64,000 nucleotides of DNA from Leucogyrophana mollusca. Its lineage: Eukaryota; Basidiomycota; Agaricomycetes; Boletales. Positions 48,340 to 60,971 of the stretch are shown piece by piece; the first letter of the stretch is position 1, and the number at the start of each line of letters is the position of its first letter. A model generated the notes under the pieces. It saw only the letters and a list, made by a program, of their open reading frames with translations, ran no database searches and had not been told where the DNA came from. The stretch is taken from the NCBI GenBank assembly GCA_021014945.1, contig MU266357.1, positions 1 to 64,000 of the forward strand. The letters run 5' to 3'. Made by a program: the position numbers and the translations under genes.

Positions 48340-50220
48340 ATGCCCAACGTCACCCTCGGGCGGGAGACGTGGTCGGTTCCCTGGAACTCGGGTACTCGGA
48401 GGTGACCGGTCAAATATATGCGCCGAGGTCACCGATTTCTACTTCGACGAGGCGCCGCGGTAGACCTTCGAAGGCCCTTACGGTTTTGGATACAACTGAG
48501 CGTACGCGCATATATTTTATCACCAGACCTTGCAGATCCTCAGAAACAGATAGCGTTGTTCATGCAAGCTGAGATTGGGCGGCTTCTGGCCATCCCAGAC
48601 TTCGCAGGGCTTCGTGACCGTGGACCACGCCGAGAACAGGTGACTGCGAAGAGGCCCTCGGAACAAGAGGAGTCATCTTTGAGTATGTCTTCTGATGCTG
48701 TATCAGAAATCCAGGTATGGCCTAGTCACTGCTTGCGGAAGTGATTTACGACCACGTTTGCCCAGAACTCCACCAGTTCGGACGTCAGCGATAAACCTTC
48801 CGCGGTCTCACCGGCCCGAGCAAATTCAAGGTTTCACAAAACTGTCCCGAAAGCCTCCTCTCCCTTCTGGCCTCGTCAAAACCTTTCTCTTCAGCCGTCA
48901 AGCCATCCCGAGGAAACAATGAACTCGTCATTCAGCTACCCGATGGCGGATGTGGAGGACGACAAGGATGGTCTTCAAACGGACTCCTCGAGCGGTGAAT
49001 CCCAGGACGATTCTGGCTACGCCGAGTCTAGCTGCTGGGTAAATACTACACTGACTCCGAGTCATAAATATTCTCCTGGAATCAAAAGTGATCCTCGTTT
49101 TGATCGACAGCTGACCTCGCCTCAAGACATCAATTCCCAATCATCGAGGTTCACGGTTCTGACCATGGACACTTCATCTTCTTCACGTTCTCATTACTCT
49201 TCTCAAAGACGATTGGGTGTTACTACTACACCGTTCGACTCTCAAATTGGGTCACTGTGTAGCCTACCTGCATCGCCATCGCAAGAGGCCCCACAGCTCT
49301 TACAATCACCAGCATATCGGCGTCGGTCGTCTCGTGATTATAACCTCCAACTAGACGCTTGCTTGCCCCTCAGCGAAACCTTGAGCATTGTATCGAGCAT
49401 GGAGGATGTCGCTTGCCTGATCCCCCGGTATTCGCACAACAACTTCCGTCTCACATCGCCGAAGCACGCATACCATCATGTCGCCCCCGCAGGAAATCAC
49501 CACTCCACTGAAGCAGGCAACCCCTGCATGCATTTTAATCATCAGAAGGAAAAGCGTAAGCAAGATGCGACAGGTTGTTTGCCACTGGACTTTTTGTCCG
49601 ACCCCGATCCCTGGGCTACAATTGGGAAGATTCTCGACCTTGAACCCGGATTCGACGGGAGTACCAGCCAACGCATGGATGATCTTATTCTTCCTAAGGG
49701 AGCTTCCGTTCCGTTTGTCGATAGCCGATGTGGTGTGGGCTACATCAAAGCACCCTCCCTCCCGGCATCACCATCGGGAACACCGGAATGCAGTTCTTTT
49801 ATGGCCATGTCGTCCCAGTGGCCGCCGGTGGAAGACAACGTACCCAGACGGTCTCCCGAGCCGACGCTTTTAGACGATATTAAGCCCCTTGCGTACTCCC
49901 CTAAATCGTCATTGCTGGGGTTGACGGATGAAGATAGTCCCTCTGCATGTTTCTCTCTAACCCAACAGGACGGTCATCGCTGCCCAGTTGTTCTTTCTAC
50001 AATCACACGATCCATTTCCCGGCTACAGCCCAATGACGACCGAGAAGACACAAACCTATTCGATCCTCGTCTCGATAATAGCGAAAATGCCTCACCAAAG
50101 GTCTTCCACGCCGATGCACGAGTAGACGTAGCAAACGCTACCTCAAGAATCCCAGTAGGAGAGGTGACATACGACGGCCCATGCTTGTTTTCAGATTCAG
50201 GGGAGGAGGATGATGAATGA
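48340..50220 (+). CDS. serine-rich hypothetical protein with uncertain 5' end
   Basis: The 3' exon 48766-50220 and the upstream segment ending 48714 (51-nt intron, donor GTATGG) are well supported: the join runs in frame through DAVSEIQNSSTSSDVSDKPS. The segment before it contains DLADPQKQIALFMQAEIGRLLAIPDF, a helix-rich motif. Further 5' the reading is ambiguous. A likely start at 48340 (MPNVTLGRETW), a 56-nt intron (48372-48427) and SPISTSTRRRGRPSKALTVLDTTERT run in another frame, so a one-base shift near 48505-48525 or an extra intron (about 48458-48525) is needed. The rest, about 480 aa, is Ser/Pro-rich with acidic patches and the end SGEEDDE. Function unknown; the RRRGRP core is AT-hook-like. 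Confidence 0.6.
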
Positions 50221-50361
50221 AGGTACATATTGTATTTTTCGTTCCTAGTCCAGAACACTTGCTTGCAATACCTCCTCTGGACCGTTATATCTACTTGAAA
50301 GTGAGAACTGGGCCCCCCGCGTCGGAGACCTCTCATTTCCACGCACCTAAGTTCCCAAAGG

Positions 50362-52507
50362 TCAAACACTGGAGCGTATCATCTGAGCCAACTTCTCACG
50401 ATCCAGGTCTGATGATCGTGGAAGAATACGTAGTGGGAACGGGTCTGGATGGCTATATCAACGTAATCAGTACAGTTGCAGCGGAGGCCATGCGATGAAC
50501 GAACCGAGCAAGGCCTACGGTGAAGGTTGGCACAAAATCAACATCGCGTCCTTGATCATCTTTTGCCTTCAAGAACTTGAAAGTGGCCAACATAGAAACA
50601 ATAGCAGCCCAGACCGATGCATTCGCAAGGTGACGACCAGGACCTGAAATGAGTTCTTAGAAATGAGAACGGAACACGATGTGGATGAAGGACGCACAGA
50701 TTCGGCGCCCAAACCCGTAGATAAAGTCAGGCGGGTCAGTATCAGCAAGCTGTCCACTTGCGTCGAGCCATCTGTCTGGCTTAAATTCGGACGCATTGGG
50801 GTACACTTCCTCGTCGCGTGACATGCCCCTAGTCCTCGTTAAACCCAGCGGGATTGAACAGTTTTATAACATACAATATATTTTGTATTATAGTTGCGCC
50901 TGTAGGGTCACGCACTTTCGGTCCACAAGTTTCAACATGAAAATCACGAACATACCTTTGGGAATGAAGTACCCTTCATACACGTCGCTGGTCATTGCTG
51001 CATGCGGGACGCCTGGCAGCGAAGTTTTTTTAGTGAGGGATAATAGATGCAGTAGGTGACGTTACCCAATGGTGCGACCGGTTGCCACCGAAAAGTCTCG
51101 CGCACAACCGCCTCAATGTAAGGCAGCGAGGCCCTGTCTTCAAACCCGGGTAGCCGATCTCGTCCCACAACCATATCAAGTTCTTCGCGAGCTCTCTCTT
51201 GTACAGTCGGGTTGAGGACCATAGCAAGCACGAACACAAGTAAGACCGAGCTCGTCTGTGCTATTGTCTGAGTTTTCATCTAACAATTGCTTTTTGCCAC
51301 CCACCGACTCTGAACCCCCTGAGAATGCCATGATTCAATACACTGGCAGGACAGACAAAATGAAATTACTGACCGACAAAAGTCGTAGAAGAAACCTGTC
51401 TGAGAGCGTTCTGGAGCTGATCGGCGCGATCTGGAGCTTCATTTTCTATTCTTTGGAACAGATTGGAAACTAACGACGGCGCTGCCGTTCCCGATGTCTG
51501 TAGTGGTCTCAGAGGGATATCAATTCTACGGTGTGAGGATGCTAACCATTCTCTTCCGCACATATTCGCAAGGCCTCTCGATCATCTCTGTGACGCACTC
51601 CCGCGATAGCACGGCATCACGTTTGATCGTAGCTCCAGGGAACCAAGCGGGAAGCCATGTAACTGGTTACATTTAGCTAAAAGCTCGGCGAGACGTTACG
51701 TGTCGAACCGAACTCACGGAAAGGGAATGCGCCCAAAACAATGGCCCTCTCGGGCGTCATAACCTTTGTGCCTAGGAGGAGGGCCTTGTTTACGACTGCA
51801 ACGAGGGGGTCATCTCGGGGTGCCGTGTCGTAATCATACACAGCCGACATAGCAACAGATGCGGAAAATGTCTCCATGTGAGCAATATAGCTCCCTGCGT
51901 CGTCGATGAGGTTAGTCAGTAGTTGATGCGCTTTGCCGAGTTGCATCGGCAGGAAGTTCAGCGCAGCCTCTGCTCGGAAAGTCTGATGAAAGAGCCTGCG
52001 ACAAAGTCGCCATTGATCCCCATAGGGCATGAAGGCAAAATTGAACGACCATCCAAAACTGTGGGATAGATGTATTGTAAACATCTATAGTGCCGCAGCA
52101 GAACAGTAGATCACTCACGGTTCCAGAGTAGCTATGTATGGACGATCAGAATAGGTTTGTGACCGTTTTTCCATCAAATCCTTCGCCATCTTTTCAGTGT
52201 TGACGATGACAACATCTTGATTGAGGAAACGAGCATAGATCAAATCGCCTAAAAGCAAAGTATGAGACAATAGGTCGAGAGCAGTGATGGGCCAATGACC
52301 ATAAATTGCCCCCCATTCGGCGTATGTGTTCCATGGCTCTTTCGAGTCTAGCGATAGTATGTTTCCGATCACGGGGAGAGGTGGTGGACCTGGGGGCAAA
52401 GGAGCCCCTGTACCATCTCTCTTCTTAACCAACCGGCCAGTGAGGGCGATCGCAACCAAAGAGACGGGAAGTGCGAGTGCGAGACGAGCGTCAACTGACC
52501 AATCCAT
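50362..52507 (-). CDS. cytochrome P450 (tandem copy 1)
   Basis: Twelve exons (52507-52300, 52248-52119, 52058-51718, 51662-51547, 51497-51374, 51318-51305, 51267-51066, 51012-50956, 50899-50875, 50828-50698, 50643-50505, 50452-50362) give 525 aa. An N-terminal membrane anchor and a Pro-rich hinge (PLPPGPPPLPVIGN) are followed by the I-helix (GGSES, carried by a 14-nt exon), ExxR (ETFR, residues 368-371), PDRW and the haem loop FGRRIC with Cys450, also split by an intron. It resembles basidiomycete O-methylsterigmatocystin oxidoreductase-like P450s; substrate unknown. The strand before PDRW reads ATIIQNILGMS, where the paralogue has STIIANVWAMS. A stop at 50453 would result if the last intron stayed in. 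Confidence 0.87.
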
Positions 52508-53070
52508 GGTTAAAAATTGAAGGCGCACGCAGGAGGCGTGACTTTATATACGTTTTCGAGTAAGATGCGATGTTACGGGCCGTGTACTATTGCATCGAAG
52601 CTCACCCCTGAAGGTAACAACCGGCTGGTATGTAAGGCGATATCGATAAACGCCGCTTACATAGGGACCATACAGTCAGGATCGTCGCCGTCCGTGCTTG
52701 CGAAACCACTATGACCCCATCGCAACGTAAATCGTAATGTGCAATGATAGCACAGTTGTGCGAAACTCCACTTGCTTTTTCTGCACAGAAGTACCATGTT
52801 CTGCTTTCTTCTTCTTGCGGTGGAGGCCGACCATGCATGGCTTGAAATCGCCGGAGACCTATATGAATGTCCCTGCAAACGATCTCAACAAAGATGCTGG
52901 CGTGAGTGCTGAAGACGAAAAGGACTTCGAGACGCGACGAAGCACACGTAGGCTCAGTTGAGGCTTCCGTTGGGTTATATTGTGTCAAGTAAACGTACTG
53001 GTAGTAGAAGTATGCATGAAGTGTCACCACTAGCACTCTCTTTGTTGACTCTTACTACTGTCCAAGCATT
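52508..53070. other. spacer between the tandem P450 genes
   Basis: Holds the promoter of copy 1 (TATA at 52542) and the 3' end of copy 2. Confidence 0.5.
52542..52550 (-). promoter_or_regulatory. TATA box of P450 copy 1
   Basis: The minus strand reads TATATAAAG 35-43 nt upstream of the ATG at 52507, implying a very short leader if used. The second P450 has only a weaker TTAAAAG about 55 nt upstream of its ATG. Confidence 0.45.
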
Positions 53071-55351
53071 TCAGGACGACTCGACGAAGTCCTGGCGCAC
53101 CGATTGGTCGTGCCGTGGGGATGGGAGAGTCGGGACCCTCAAAGCAGCATCCAGGGGTCTGGAGATGATGCGACATGGAAATGGAAGCGGACAGCTGTAG
53201 TGGGGTCCTATGGGTCAATGTCAGAGCTTCAATAAAATCGGAGTACTTACCGCGTAAGGCCGTTAGTGAAAGTAGGGACAAACTCGACATCCTGTCCCTG
53301 TGCATCCTTGTCTTTCCAAAACTCAAATGTAGCTAGCATAGCAGCGATAGCAGCCCACAGCGAGGCGTCTGCTGTATATCTTCCGGGACCTACGGGAGGA
53401 GTGGTCCGGCAAGGAGACAGACATAAGGTTCGTCAGAGAAATGCATATTAATTTGTCGGACAGACTCACAAGCCCGCCTCCCAAATCCGAAAACAAAACC
53501 TGCTGGGTCATCACTTGTCAGCTCCCCGTCAGGAGCGAGGAACCTCTCTGGCACAAATTCTGACGCGTTGGGGTATCTTCTTTCGTCAAAAGACATTGCC
53601 CTGGGGGGTAATCGTTCATCTACGAGACAGGAAGAAAGCGGCGCATACTAACCAGACGTTTGCGATTATGGTCGACCCTTCAGCAGGATCACGAAAATGA
53701 GGCCAAAATGAACAACTCCAGAATTGAAGCATCAAACACAAGTGCACTTACCTCTAGGTATAAAATAGCCTTCATAAACGTCGTCTCCTGAAGCGGAGTG
53801 GGCGACTCCTACCCGCGAAAATCGTCAGTCGAGTGGCTAGTCACAAGGACTGGCCGACCATACCCAAAGGAGCAACAGGTTGCCATCTCAGAGTTTCTCG
53901 TAAAATTGCATCGATGTAAGGCAATGATGGCCTATCATCAAAGTTGGGAAGCCGGTCCCTCTCCACGACTGCATCGATCTCGGCGCGTGCTCGCTCTTGA
54001 ACAGCGGGATAGAGCACCATCGCAAGTACAAAGACCTGCAAAATTGAACTCGTCTATATGCAGTTTGTTCAAGTGTGCGAGGGTCATAATTAATAGTAAT
54101 TGCTCACAGTTTCCCACGCCCCTGCATTCAAGACCCCTGTGAGCAGGAGCTTTGAGCAGAAGGGAGAGGCTCACCGCCAAAAGCAGTAGATGACGTATAT
54201 TTGAGGACTTTCCCGAATTGACGGGCTTCGTCACCGCTTTCAATTCCCCCCAAAAAGCCTGATACCAGAGAGGGTGCCGCTGTTCCCGATGCCTGGGACC
54301 AGTTACAAACATGTTCAGGATGTTTGTCGGGAGTTGAACATACCGCGTTCTTCTGGGCATACTTGAATGGCGTCTCGACCATATCACTCACATGTTTCCG
54401 GGAGAGTAGGGCATCGCGTTTAATCGTCGCCCCTGGGAACCAAACGGGCAGACGCATTACTACGTCTCGCGTTAAAATGGCGTTAGGCGATCTAACAAGA
54501 AAAAAGAACTCACAAAATGGAAAGACACTTAGTATGAATGCCCTCTCAGGTGTCATAACTTTCACACCGAGATACAACGCCTTCTCCAAGATAGCAACAA
54601 CAGGATCCCCCCGAGGCGCTACCTCGTAATCATATACCGCCGACATGGCGATCGACGCGGAATACCTGTGAGGTCGATGAGAAATGAGTTGGAGACGATG
54701 TCAGGATAAAACTAACGTTGCGATGTGCGCTACATAGTTCTGGGGTTCATCGTGGAGGTTGTCCAGAAGCTGACGCGCTTTGCTTAGTTGCATGGGCCGA
54801 AGGTTCATTGCAGCCTTCGCTTGGAAACACTGGTGGAAGAGCCTCCGGCATGCACGCCATTCGTCGCCATAGCGATAAAACGCGAAATTGAACGCCCATC
54901 CAAATCTACAATATGTTGCAGAATAAGTGAGCTATATGACTCCGAGGTAATAAAGAGGGAGGATCCATACGGTTCAAGTGTAGCTATAAAGGGACGATCC
55001 GAGTAGTTGCGTGAACGCTTTTCCAAAAGGTCCTTCGTAGTCATTTCCGAGTTGATGATGATAAAATTTTGGTTCAGGAGCTTCACATAGATCAAGTCAC
55101 CTTGGATTTCAAGTATATCAAGTATTCCAGGGAAAGAAAGAGAGAACAGACCGACCATACACGGCCTGCCACTGAGTATACGTCACCCAGGGGTCTACTT
55201 TGTCTAGCCCGAGAAGAGTTGGTAGTAAAGAAAGAGCAGTCGGCCCTGGAGGACGAGGAAGCCTCTTCCTCTTCAAGTTTGTGATAAGGCAGGCCACGAT
55301 GACAGAGGAAACTAGCGAGAGTCCAACGCGATAATCGATCGACCAAGGCAT
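53071..55351 (-). CDS. cytochrome P450 (tandem copy 2)
   Basis: Thirteen exons (55351-55156, 55100-54971, 54905-54717, 54665-54514, 54459-54344, 54292-54175, 54121-54108, 54053-53864, 53808-53752, 53677-53653, 53600-53470, 53389-53251, 53194-53071) give 526 aa. Exons of 130, 116, 14, 57, 25, 131 and 139 nt have exactly the same lengths as in copy 1, so the genes arose by duplication. One extra intron (54716-54666, after HIAT) splits what is a single exon in copy 1. Motifs are PRPPGPTAL, GAWET (I-helix), ETLR (358-361), PERFL and FGFGRRACPGR with Cys440. All signature residues are present, so it is probably active; substrate unknown. Confidence 0.87.
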
Positions 55352-56832
55352 TGCGGGATAATGGGAAAACCGACTTCGCCAGAGCTCAAGGGTGGAGATT
55401 CCACCTTTTAACTGTCTGCGGGTTCGCACGGCCGACAGACACCCGAAGACGAATTCCCTCCCCCGGGCATGTTGATACAGACCAGGGCTATGCAGATTGG
55501 CAGGGCCTTAGCACATTTTACCAGACTTGGTGGGTGTTGGATGGTCCGGTGAAGTGCTCGATTGACCGCTCCAAACGGGCCTAACATGATGAAACCGTCT
55601 CCGTTACATTTGGCAGGTCATTGCATGGAAAGAGCTTACGAAAAGACGGGTCCCCTGGTGAATATGAGTGGTCCGAAAAGCACGAACAACCATGGTTTGA
55701 AGGGCCAGTGGCATGTCGCTGGCTTCCCATAATGATATTGCCATTCATGGCTCCGCCACGTCCCGCGATGATGGCGGATGGCATTTCCCAGGACATTGTA
55801 CCAAGCAGTGGCAGACAGAACGTACTGTTCTAATTGGCTGGATTTAAGATGTAGAACTGCAAACCCTTGAAGTTTTCTGAGATACCATCAAGTTGCTCTA
55901 ATTCGACCCCAGACTGTGTGGCATGACATGGACCCAGATAGACCCCACACCCCAAAAATTGTGGCATACCACTGCCAGGAAGCCACGATAAGTATGGTAC
56001 TAATCTCGCAGACTGTTACATACCACACGCTCAACCTTCAAGCTTCCAAGGTTTCACCCCTCCCGTGTACTTATAGCCCTAGATAATCCAACTGCACCTT
56101 TGGATCCCCCCACCCCCTCGTCATTATGAGTCAGAAATGGTGGCGTCTGCATTTTGAGGATCACCCATAGCTTTGTCAGAAGATGGCCCCTTCATACGCT
56201 AATGCTCCTGCGAAGGATAAACAAAGCAAAGCCATCTGCAACTTGTGTCAGAGCAGCGGAAAGACTTCGACAACCAACATGAGAGGTGGAGAAATGTTCA
56301 CACTACCAACAAGATTGTCACCAGTGCCGCGCCACTGACTTTCAAACACTGCAAATAACAGAAGCCGTCGATGTCAATGAGCCGATCGAATGATGCTCCC
56401 GCGCAGTTCGGTGGTGCCAATCACAACCATCTCAACAGCGTCGCACTGGGTGTAGGTGAAAAGATTAATTGTCGTAGAACAATTCGAGAATAATGCTACA
56501 GATGGCATGACCATATCCCGCAGGTAAGGTATCGATTGTCCAGCTCAAATCGTGTCGATGCCCCTCAATGGAAACGTCAATTTGAGACCAACCGACATCC
56601 TGTATTCTGACCAATCGAACCAAAATCCCAATTGTAACAACAAGATCTTCTTTTCACTTCTTTCAACAACAACAGCTCCTAGAACTCGCCAAGAGATTTC
56701 GCACAGTAACCATAAATGATGAATAATAACCAGCTCCGAGTTTGAAGGAGAATATGGAAAGGAAGGGAGCGCGGCATCACCAATCGCCAGGGAAGGCGGC
56801 CAGCGGGGTATATTTGAGGATTTGTGATAGCC
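55352..56832. other. intergenic, no gene recognised
   Basis: About 1.5 kb with only short frames. Promoter of P450 copy 2 and 3' flank of the GPI protein gene. Confidence 0.45.
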
Positions 56833-57610
56833 TTACAGAGAGAAGGCGACGAGGGCGGCAAGAGCACTGCCGGCCATCGAGATGGCGCCGAGGGAGCGTG
56901 TGGAAAGGGCACCGCTGGACAGGGGGTTAAGACCTGCGTTGGCTGCACCAGCGGGTGCGAATGCTGAGGGAGAAGCGGACGGAGGGATGGAGAGGCTTTG
57001 ATTGAAAGCGGATATCAGCAAAAGGACGAATACCGGGCTAGGGGTCGACTTACACAGTGCCAGATCCAGTGCCGGATGTGCCAGTGGACGAACCATTCGT
57101 GCTTGCCAAGCATGACGAATCGTTACTGGCGCCAATGGTGATCTGATTGGACGTGAGCCACCACCTAACCGCGTTTTCGCAAAACACTCACTTCACCACT
57201 CCAAGCCTCCGCTCCGCTGGCGTCTTCGAGGGACAGAACTACGACTGTTCCGGCAGCAAGGTTGACCTTGTACGTCAAAGAGAGTGCGCTGGTGTCGCCA
57301 AGGTCCTCACTTTATTCGAGGCAAGGTCATGATATTGTTCGGAGAAAATAGGACTGGTAACTTACAGGGCGTCACCACAAACATCATTCCCAGGGACAAT
57401 GAGAAGGTTATAGGGAGCATTAGCCTGCGTCCAAGTGATGTTGGCATCTTGGCACTACACCGGCGACGACCTTGTGTAAGGATATGGTTATGCGGAAAGG
57501 ACGGAAATACATGCCTGGACAAATTGTGGGGTGTCGATTTCGAAATCAGCAAGAACGCCTTGGATGGCGAGCGCGACAAAGAGTGTGACGGAAAAGAGTG
57601 TGGCGAACAT
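56833..57610 (-). CDS. GPI-anchored Ser-rich surface protein (Kre9/Knh1-like N-terminal domain)
   Basis: Exons 57610-57515, 57454-57366, 57309-57192, 57142-57054 and 56995-56833 give 184 aa. There is a signal peptide (LFSVTLFVALAIQGVLA), then a small beta-sandwich with the pattern FVQCQDANITWTQANAPYNLLI, typical of the Ser-Thr-rich/Kre9-Knh1 family. A Ser/Thr/Gly/Ala-rich stalk and a hydrophobic C-terminus (AGSALAALVAFSL) look like a GPI signal. It is probably at the cell surface or in the wall. Intron 1 starts with GC rather than GT (CAG|GCATGT), the choice that gives the conserved QCQD. The acceptor at 57310 is AAAG. Confidence 0.83.
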
Positions 57611-59176
57611 TTCTATCGCGATTGTAGGGTGTGGGTGGGGTATTAAATAGTTAAGATACCTCGGGCGTGTATAGACACAGGAAAGAAACGAGGAGGAGGA
57701 AGGGAAAACGATTCGGGGGAGCCACGCTGCTTCCTTGTGGTCCAATAAAAAACAAAACACATCACAATCAATATATTTCAAACCCCGACAGGCTACATGA
57801 CAATGATGTCCACGCTGTCACAGATTCCCCAGTGCCCGACCAGAGTAAACCATAGTCCGACGGCCGTCGACAAGGTTGGTCGGCCAGTGCTTGCAGAGCG
57901 CGCCGGGTGACTCGTAAAGAAGAATTGTGGGGTATGTACGTTGACGTGAATTCGACGAGGTTTCCTTGTCTTCTTTTCCTTTTATTTCCGAGTCGTGACC
58001 ATCAAGAATGTCACGTCACATTTTTGCTCCGATGCCACACCATCACCGTCGTCAGCGCGTCAGCCCGATTGCTTAGAATAAACCAAACCCGCAAGTAGAG
58101 ACTCCGCTCGACTTTCCTACACATGTTTTTCCAGGTCAAACGGCGTTCATCCTCTTTGTGAATGTCCGAGGCCTTGCTCTTTGTGGTCAGCTGCAGGTGC
58201 TGCAATGTGCATCTCGGCCGATCTCTCTCGCGACCATCTATAATCTTCAGGGTGTTAACGCAAGTTGCAGTTGACTTGTTAGGTCTCGGTGGAATGTCAA
58301 TGACGTGCAATTTCGCCTGCGATAGTATGTGATGGATACCAGGTAACTTGAAGCATCTGCCTGAAGTCTGGACAACATTTTTCTCCTTTCGATAAACAAC
58401 TGTGATCAGGCACACGCGGACAAATCTGGTTGCGAAATCCCACCAACACCTATTGCGCCGACGTTCTAGTATGTCCCGCGATTTCTGGATGTACAATGAC
58501 CAAAGAAAGTATGCTTGACCATCTCCGCGTGCTATGCCGCGTGGCACGACCCACGACCACAGACAGCGTTACACGACCACATACCGAGCCCCAGCCAGCC
58601 ACCCCGCCAATCGTTATTCGTTATTACTGATAACTGCATCCATCACACGCCCAGCGGCCAGTTGAACGTCGGGGCGGAGCACACAAGCACTCGGAGTCCC
58701 TCTGACGCTTTCTCGAGCACCACGCACTGCTCTGCTCGAGCGTCGAGCGTCTGCACCCCATTGGCACCCGGCCGTTGCATTTGCATGATATAGGGGCTGC
58801 GATTTGATCGTGGTCTTTGATGGTCTCCCCGATGGATACCATTGTGTATGAAGGCAATGGTTTCTACACAATAGTATTTGGCGCCAGGTTGTAAGTAAAC
58901 GATATTATGGTTATAGGCCAGGAGTTCGTTTAATGGCCGCAGGGTAATCTCTTCGTAAAGCCGTGATTGATGTCGCGACTTGCACGGGACACGCTAATGC
59001 TAAGATGGACCGCAGCTATCGTATTCAGTTTACGCCATCCCCACTGCAAGCCTGATGGGGGTTGGTCGACTCATGTTGACGCTCTTCATGGCGTATCGCT
59101 TTGCTAGGGGTACTTCTCCAGAAGCACCTGGTCAACGCTCTATCATACGGCGATCTACTTGGGTTCAGTTCAAACG
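57611..59176. other. long divergent intergenic region
   Basis: About 1.6 kb between the GPI gene and the sugar transporter. A 178-codon minus-strand frame at 58011-58547 lacks recognisable features and is probably chance. Confidence 0.4.
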
Positions 59177-60971
59177 ATGGTAGCGTTGAGCAAGGAACTT
59201 GACGAGATCGCCCAATATCGGAACGCATACGCCCTCGCCTTCTCTGCAACCACGGGTTATGTCTGCTTTGGCTGGGATATTGGCCTGATAGGCGGAATAA
59301 TTGCCTTGCCCTCTTTTCAGCAATATTTCGGTTTGGATAAGGAATCCGCCAGTGCTCGAGCTAGCCTAAGCGGCAACATTGTCTCGGTATTGCAGGCAGG
59401 AGGCTTGTAAGTGTCTTAATATCCGTGTATCAGCCGCAGACCCTGACTACAGACTTTTTGTACCAGTTTCGGTGCCTTATGTTCGAGTTATCTTGCTAGT
59501 CGTTTCGGTCGGAAACCGTGCTTGGTCCTTTCTGCGGTCATAGTCGCCTTTGGCAATTTAATGCAGGCCACAGTCGGTCTTGGAACTAGCCAGCAGGTCG
59601 GGCTGAATGTCCTCTACGCCGGGCGCTTCTTCGGAGGTCTGGGAATCGGATTAATGTCGGCACTGGTCCCATCATATGTTGCAGAGTGTGCACCCCGCTC
59701 CATCCGAGGTCGTTGCACTGGTAGCATTGAGGTTGCAGTGGGGCTGGGCAATATGCTGGCTTGTGGGTGCTGCTTCGTTTCGTAGCGCTTGATATCATCT
59801 AATATTGGTCGCAGTCTGGGTTAACTACGGTGCCTCATTGAATATCCCTTTTGGCGAAATGCAGTGGAGGATCCCGTTCATAGTCCAGATAATTCCGGGT
59901 GTCCTTTTCCTCATCTTGATGCTAATCCAGCCGGAGTCGCCGAGATGGTTGGTGGAGCGAGGACGATACGACGAAGCTGCAGCGGCCCTTGCGCACATCG
60001 CAAGAAAGGCCCCCGATGACGACGCTGTCTTATTGACTCTCAGCGAGATCAAGGCCGACTTTGTGGGGAAACACCACCTGCCCATCCTTACTCAATTCCG
60101 GATGATGGGGGAAAACCGCATTATTGCCCTTCGCTGCTTCATCCCCTCTCTCGTCACCTTCTTCCAACAGTGGTCGGGCACCAATGCGATCAATTATTAC
60201 AGCCCACAAATATTCGCAGGGCTGGGAATATCCAGCACGACGTCCGCCTTGTTCGCGACAGGCGTATACGGGGTCGTCAAGTTTGTCGTCACAATTTTTG
60301 TTCTTGCCTTTGTTGTGGAGAGCTTGGGCCGGAAAAGATCAATGATATATGGAGGATTGGGCCAGTGTCTGACGATGCTTTGGATCGGGGGTTATAGTGG
60401 GATCCATCCACAACCAACCATCGTCCCTGCCACCTACGTGTCCATTGTTGCCATCTACCTCTTCGGGGTGTCCTTCTGTGTCGGTTGGGGTTTCGTCCCC
60501 CTCGTCGTAGCATCTGAAGTATCGCCTGGCCATATTCGGGCTGCCGTCATGTCACTTGCATGCGGTTGCACTTGGCTCTTCACTTTCGCCATCGCACAAT
60601 TGACCCCAATCATGCTTGCACACATCACATACGGCACGTACCTCCTCTTCGGCATCCTCTCGCTCATAATGGCGATCTGGGCCTACGTTTTTCTGCCCGA
60701 AACTACTGGGTATCCATTAGAAGATATCAGATTCCTGTTCGAAAAGGACATCATCGTTCGCGCTCTGGAAGATGCGCCCGGCGGGCGTATCTTTCTTGGG
60801 AAGAGACGGGCGGTTCCAGTGGAAGAGCTCAGGCGATTGGCGCTCAGACAGTCGTCCCGACCGCAGGGTACGGAGGACCTGGAAGATTCGCAGTCATACT
60901 ATGAGACGGTAGAGGGAGAGGGTTCGCCGGATAGAAGATCCAGGAAACTGGGTGACCCCCTTATAATATAG
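59177..60971 (+). CDS. MFS sugar/quinate-type transporter
   Basis: Exons 59177-59406, 59467-59762 and 59815-60971 give 560 aa with 12 helices. Signatures of the sugar-porter family are TTGYVCFGWDIGLIGG in TM1, SRFGRKP, PSYVAECAPRSIRGR, QPESPRWLVERGR after TM6, QQWSGTNAINYYSP in TM7 and PETTGYPLEDI after TM12. The absence of the glucose-type PETKG variant and the overall pattern suggest the quinate/pentose/hexose H+-symporter group; the substrate is not predictable. The upstream 1.5 kb is empty of genes. Confidence 0.9.

Noticed and set aside
44925..55351. Esterase, Ser-rich gene and two P450s as a biosynthetic cluster
   Set aside because: No backbone enzyme (terpene synthase, PKS, NRPS) or pathway regulator is seen nearby. 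The P450 pair is better explained by tandem duplication.
58011..58547. 178-codon minus-strand open frame
   Set aside because: No domain, signal or composition resembling neighbours, and overlapping frames of similar size exist on the other strand. Probably chance.
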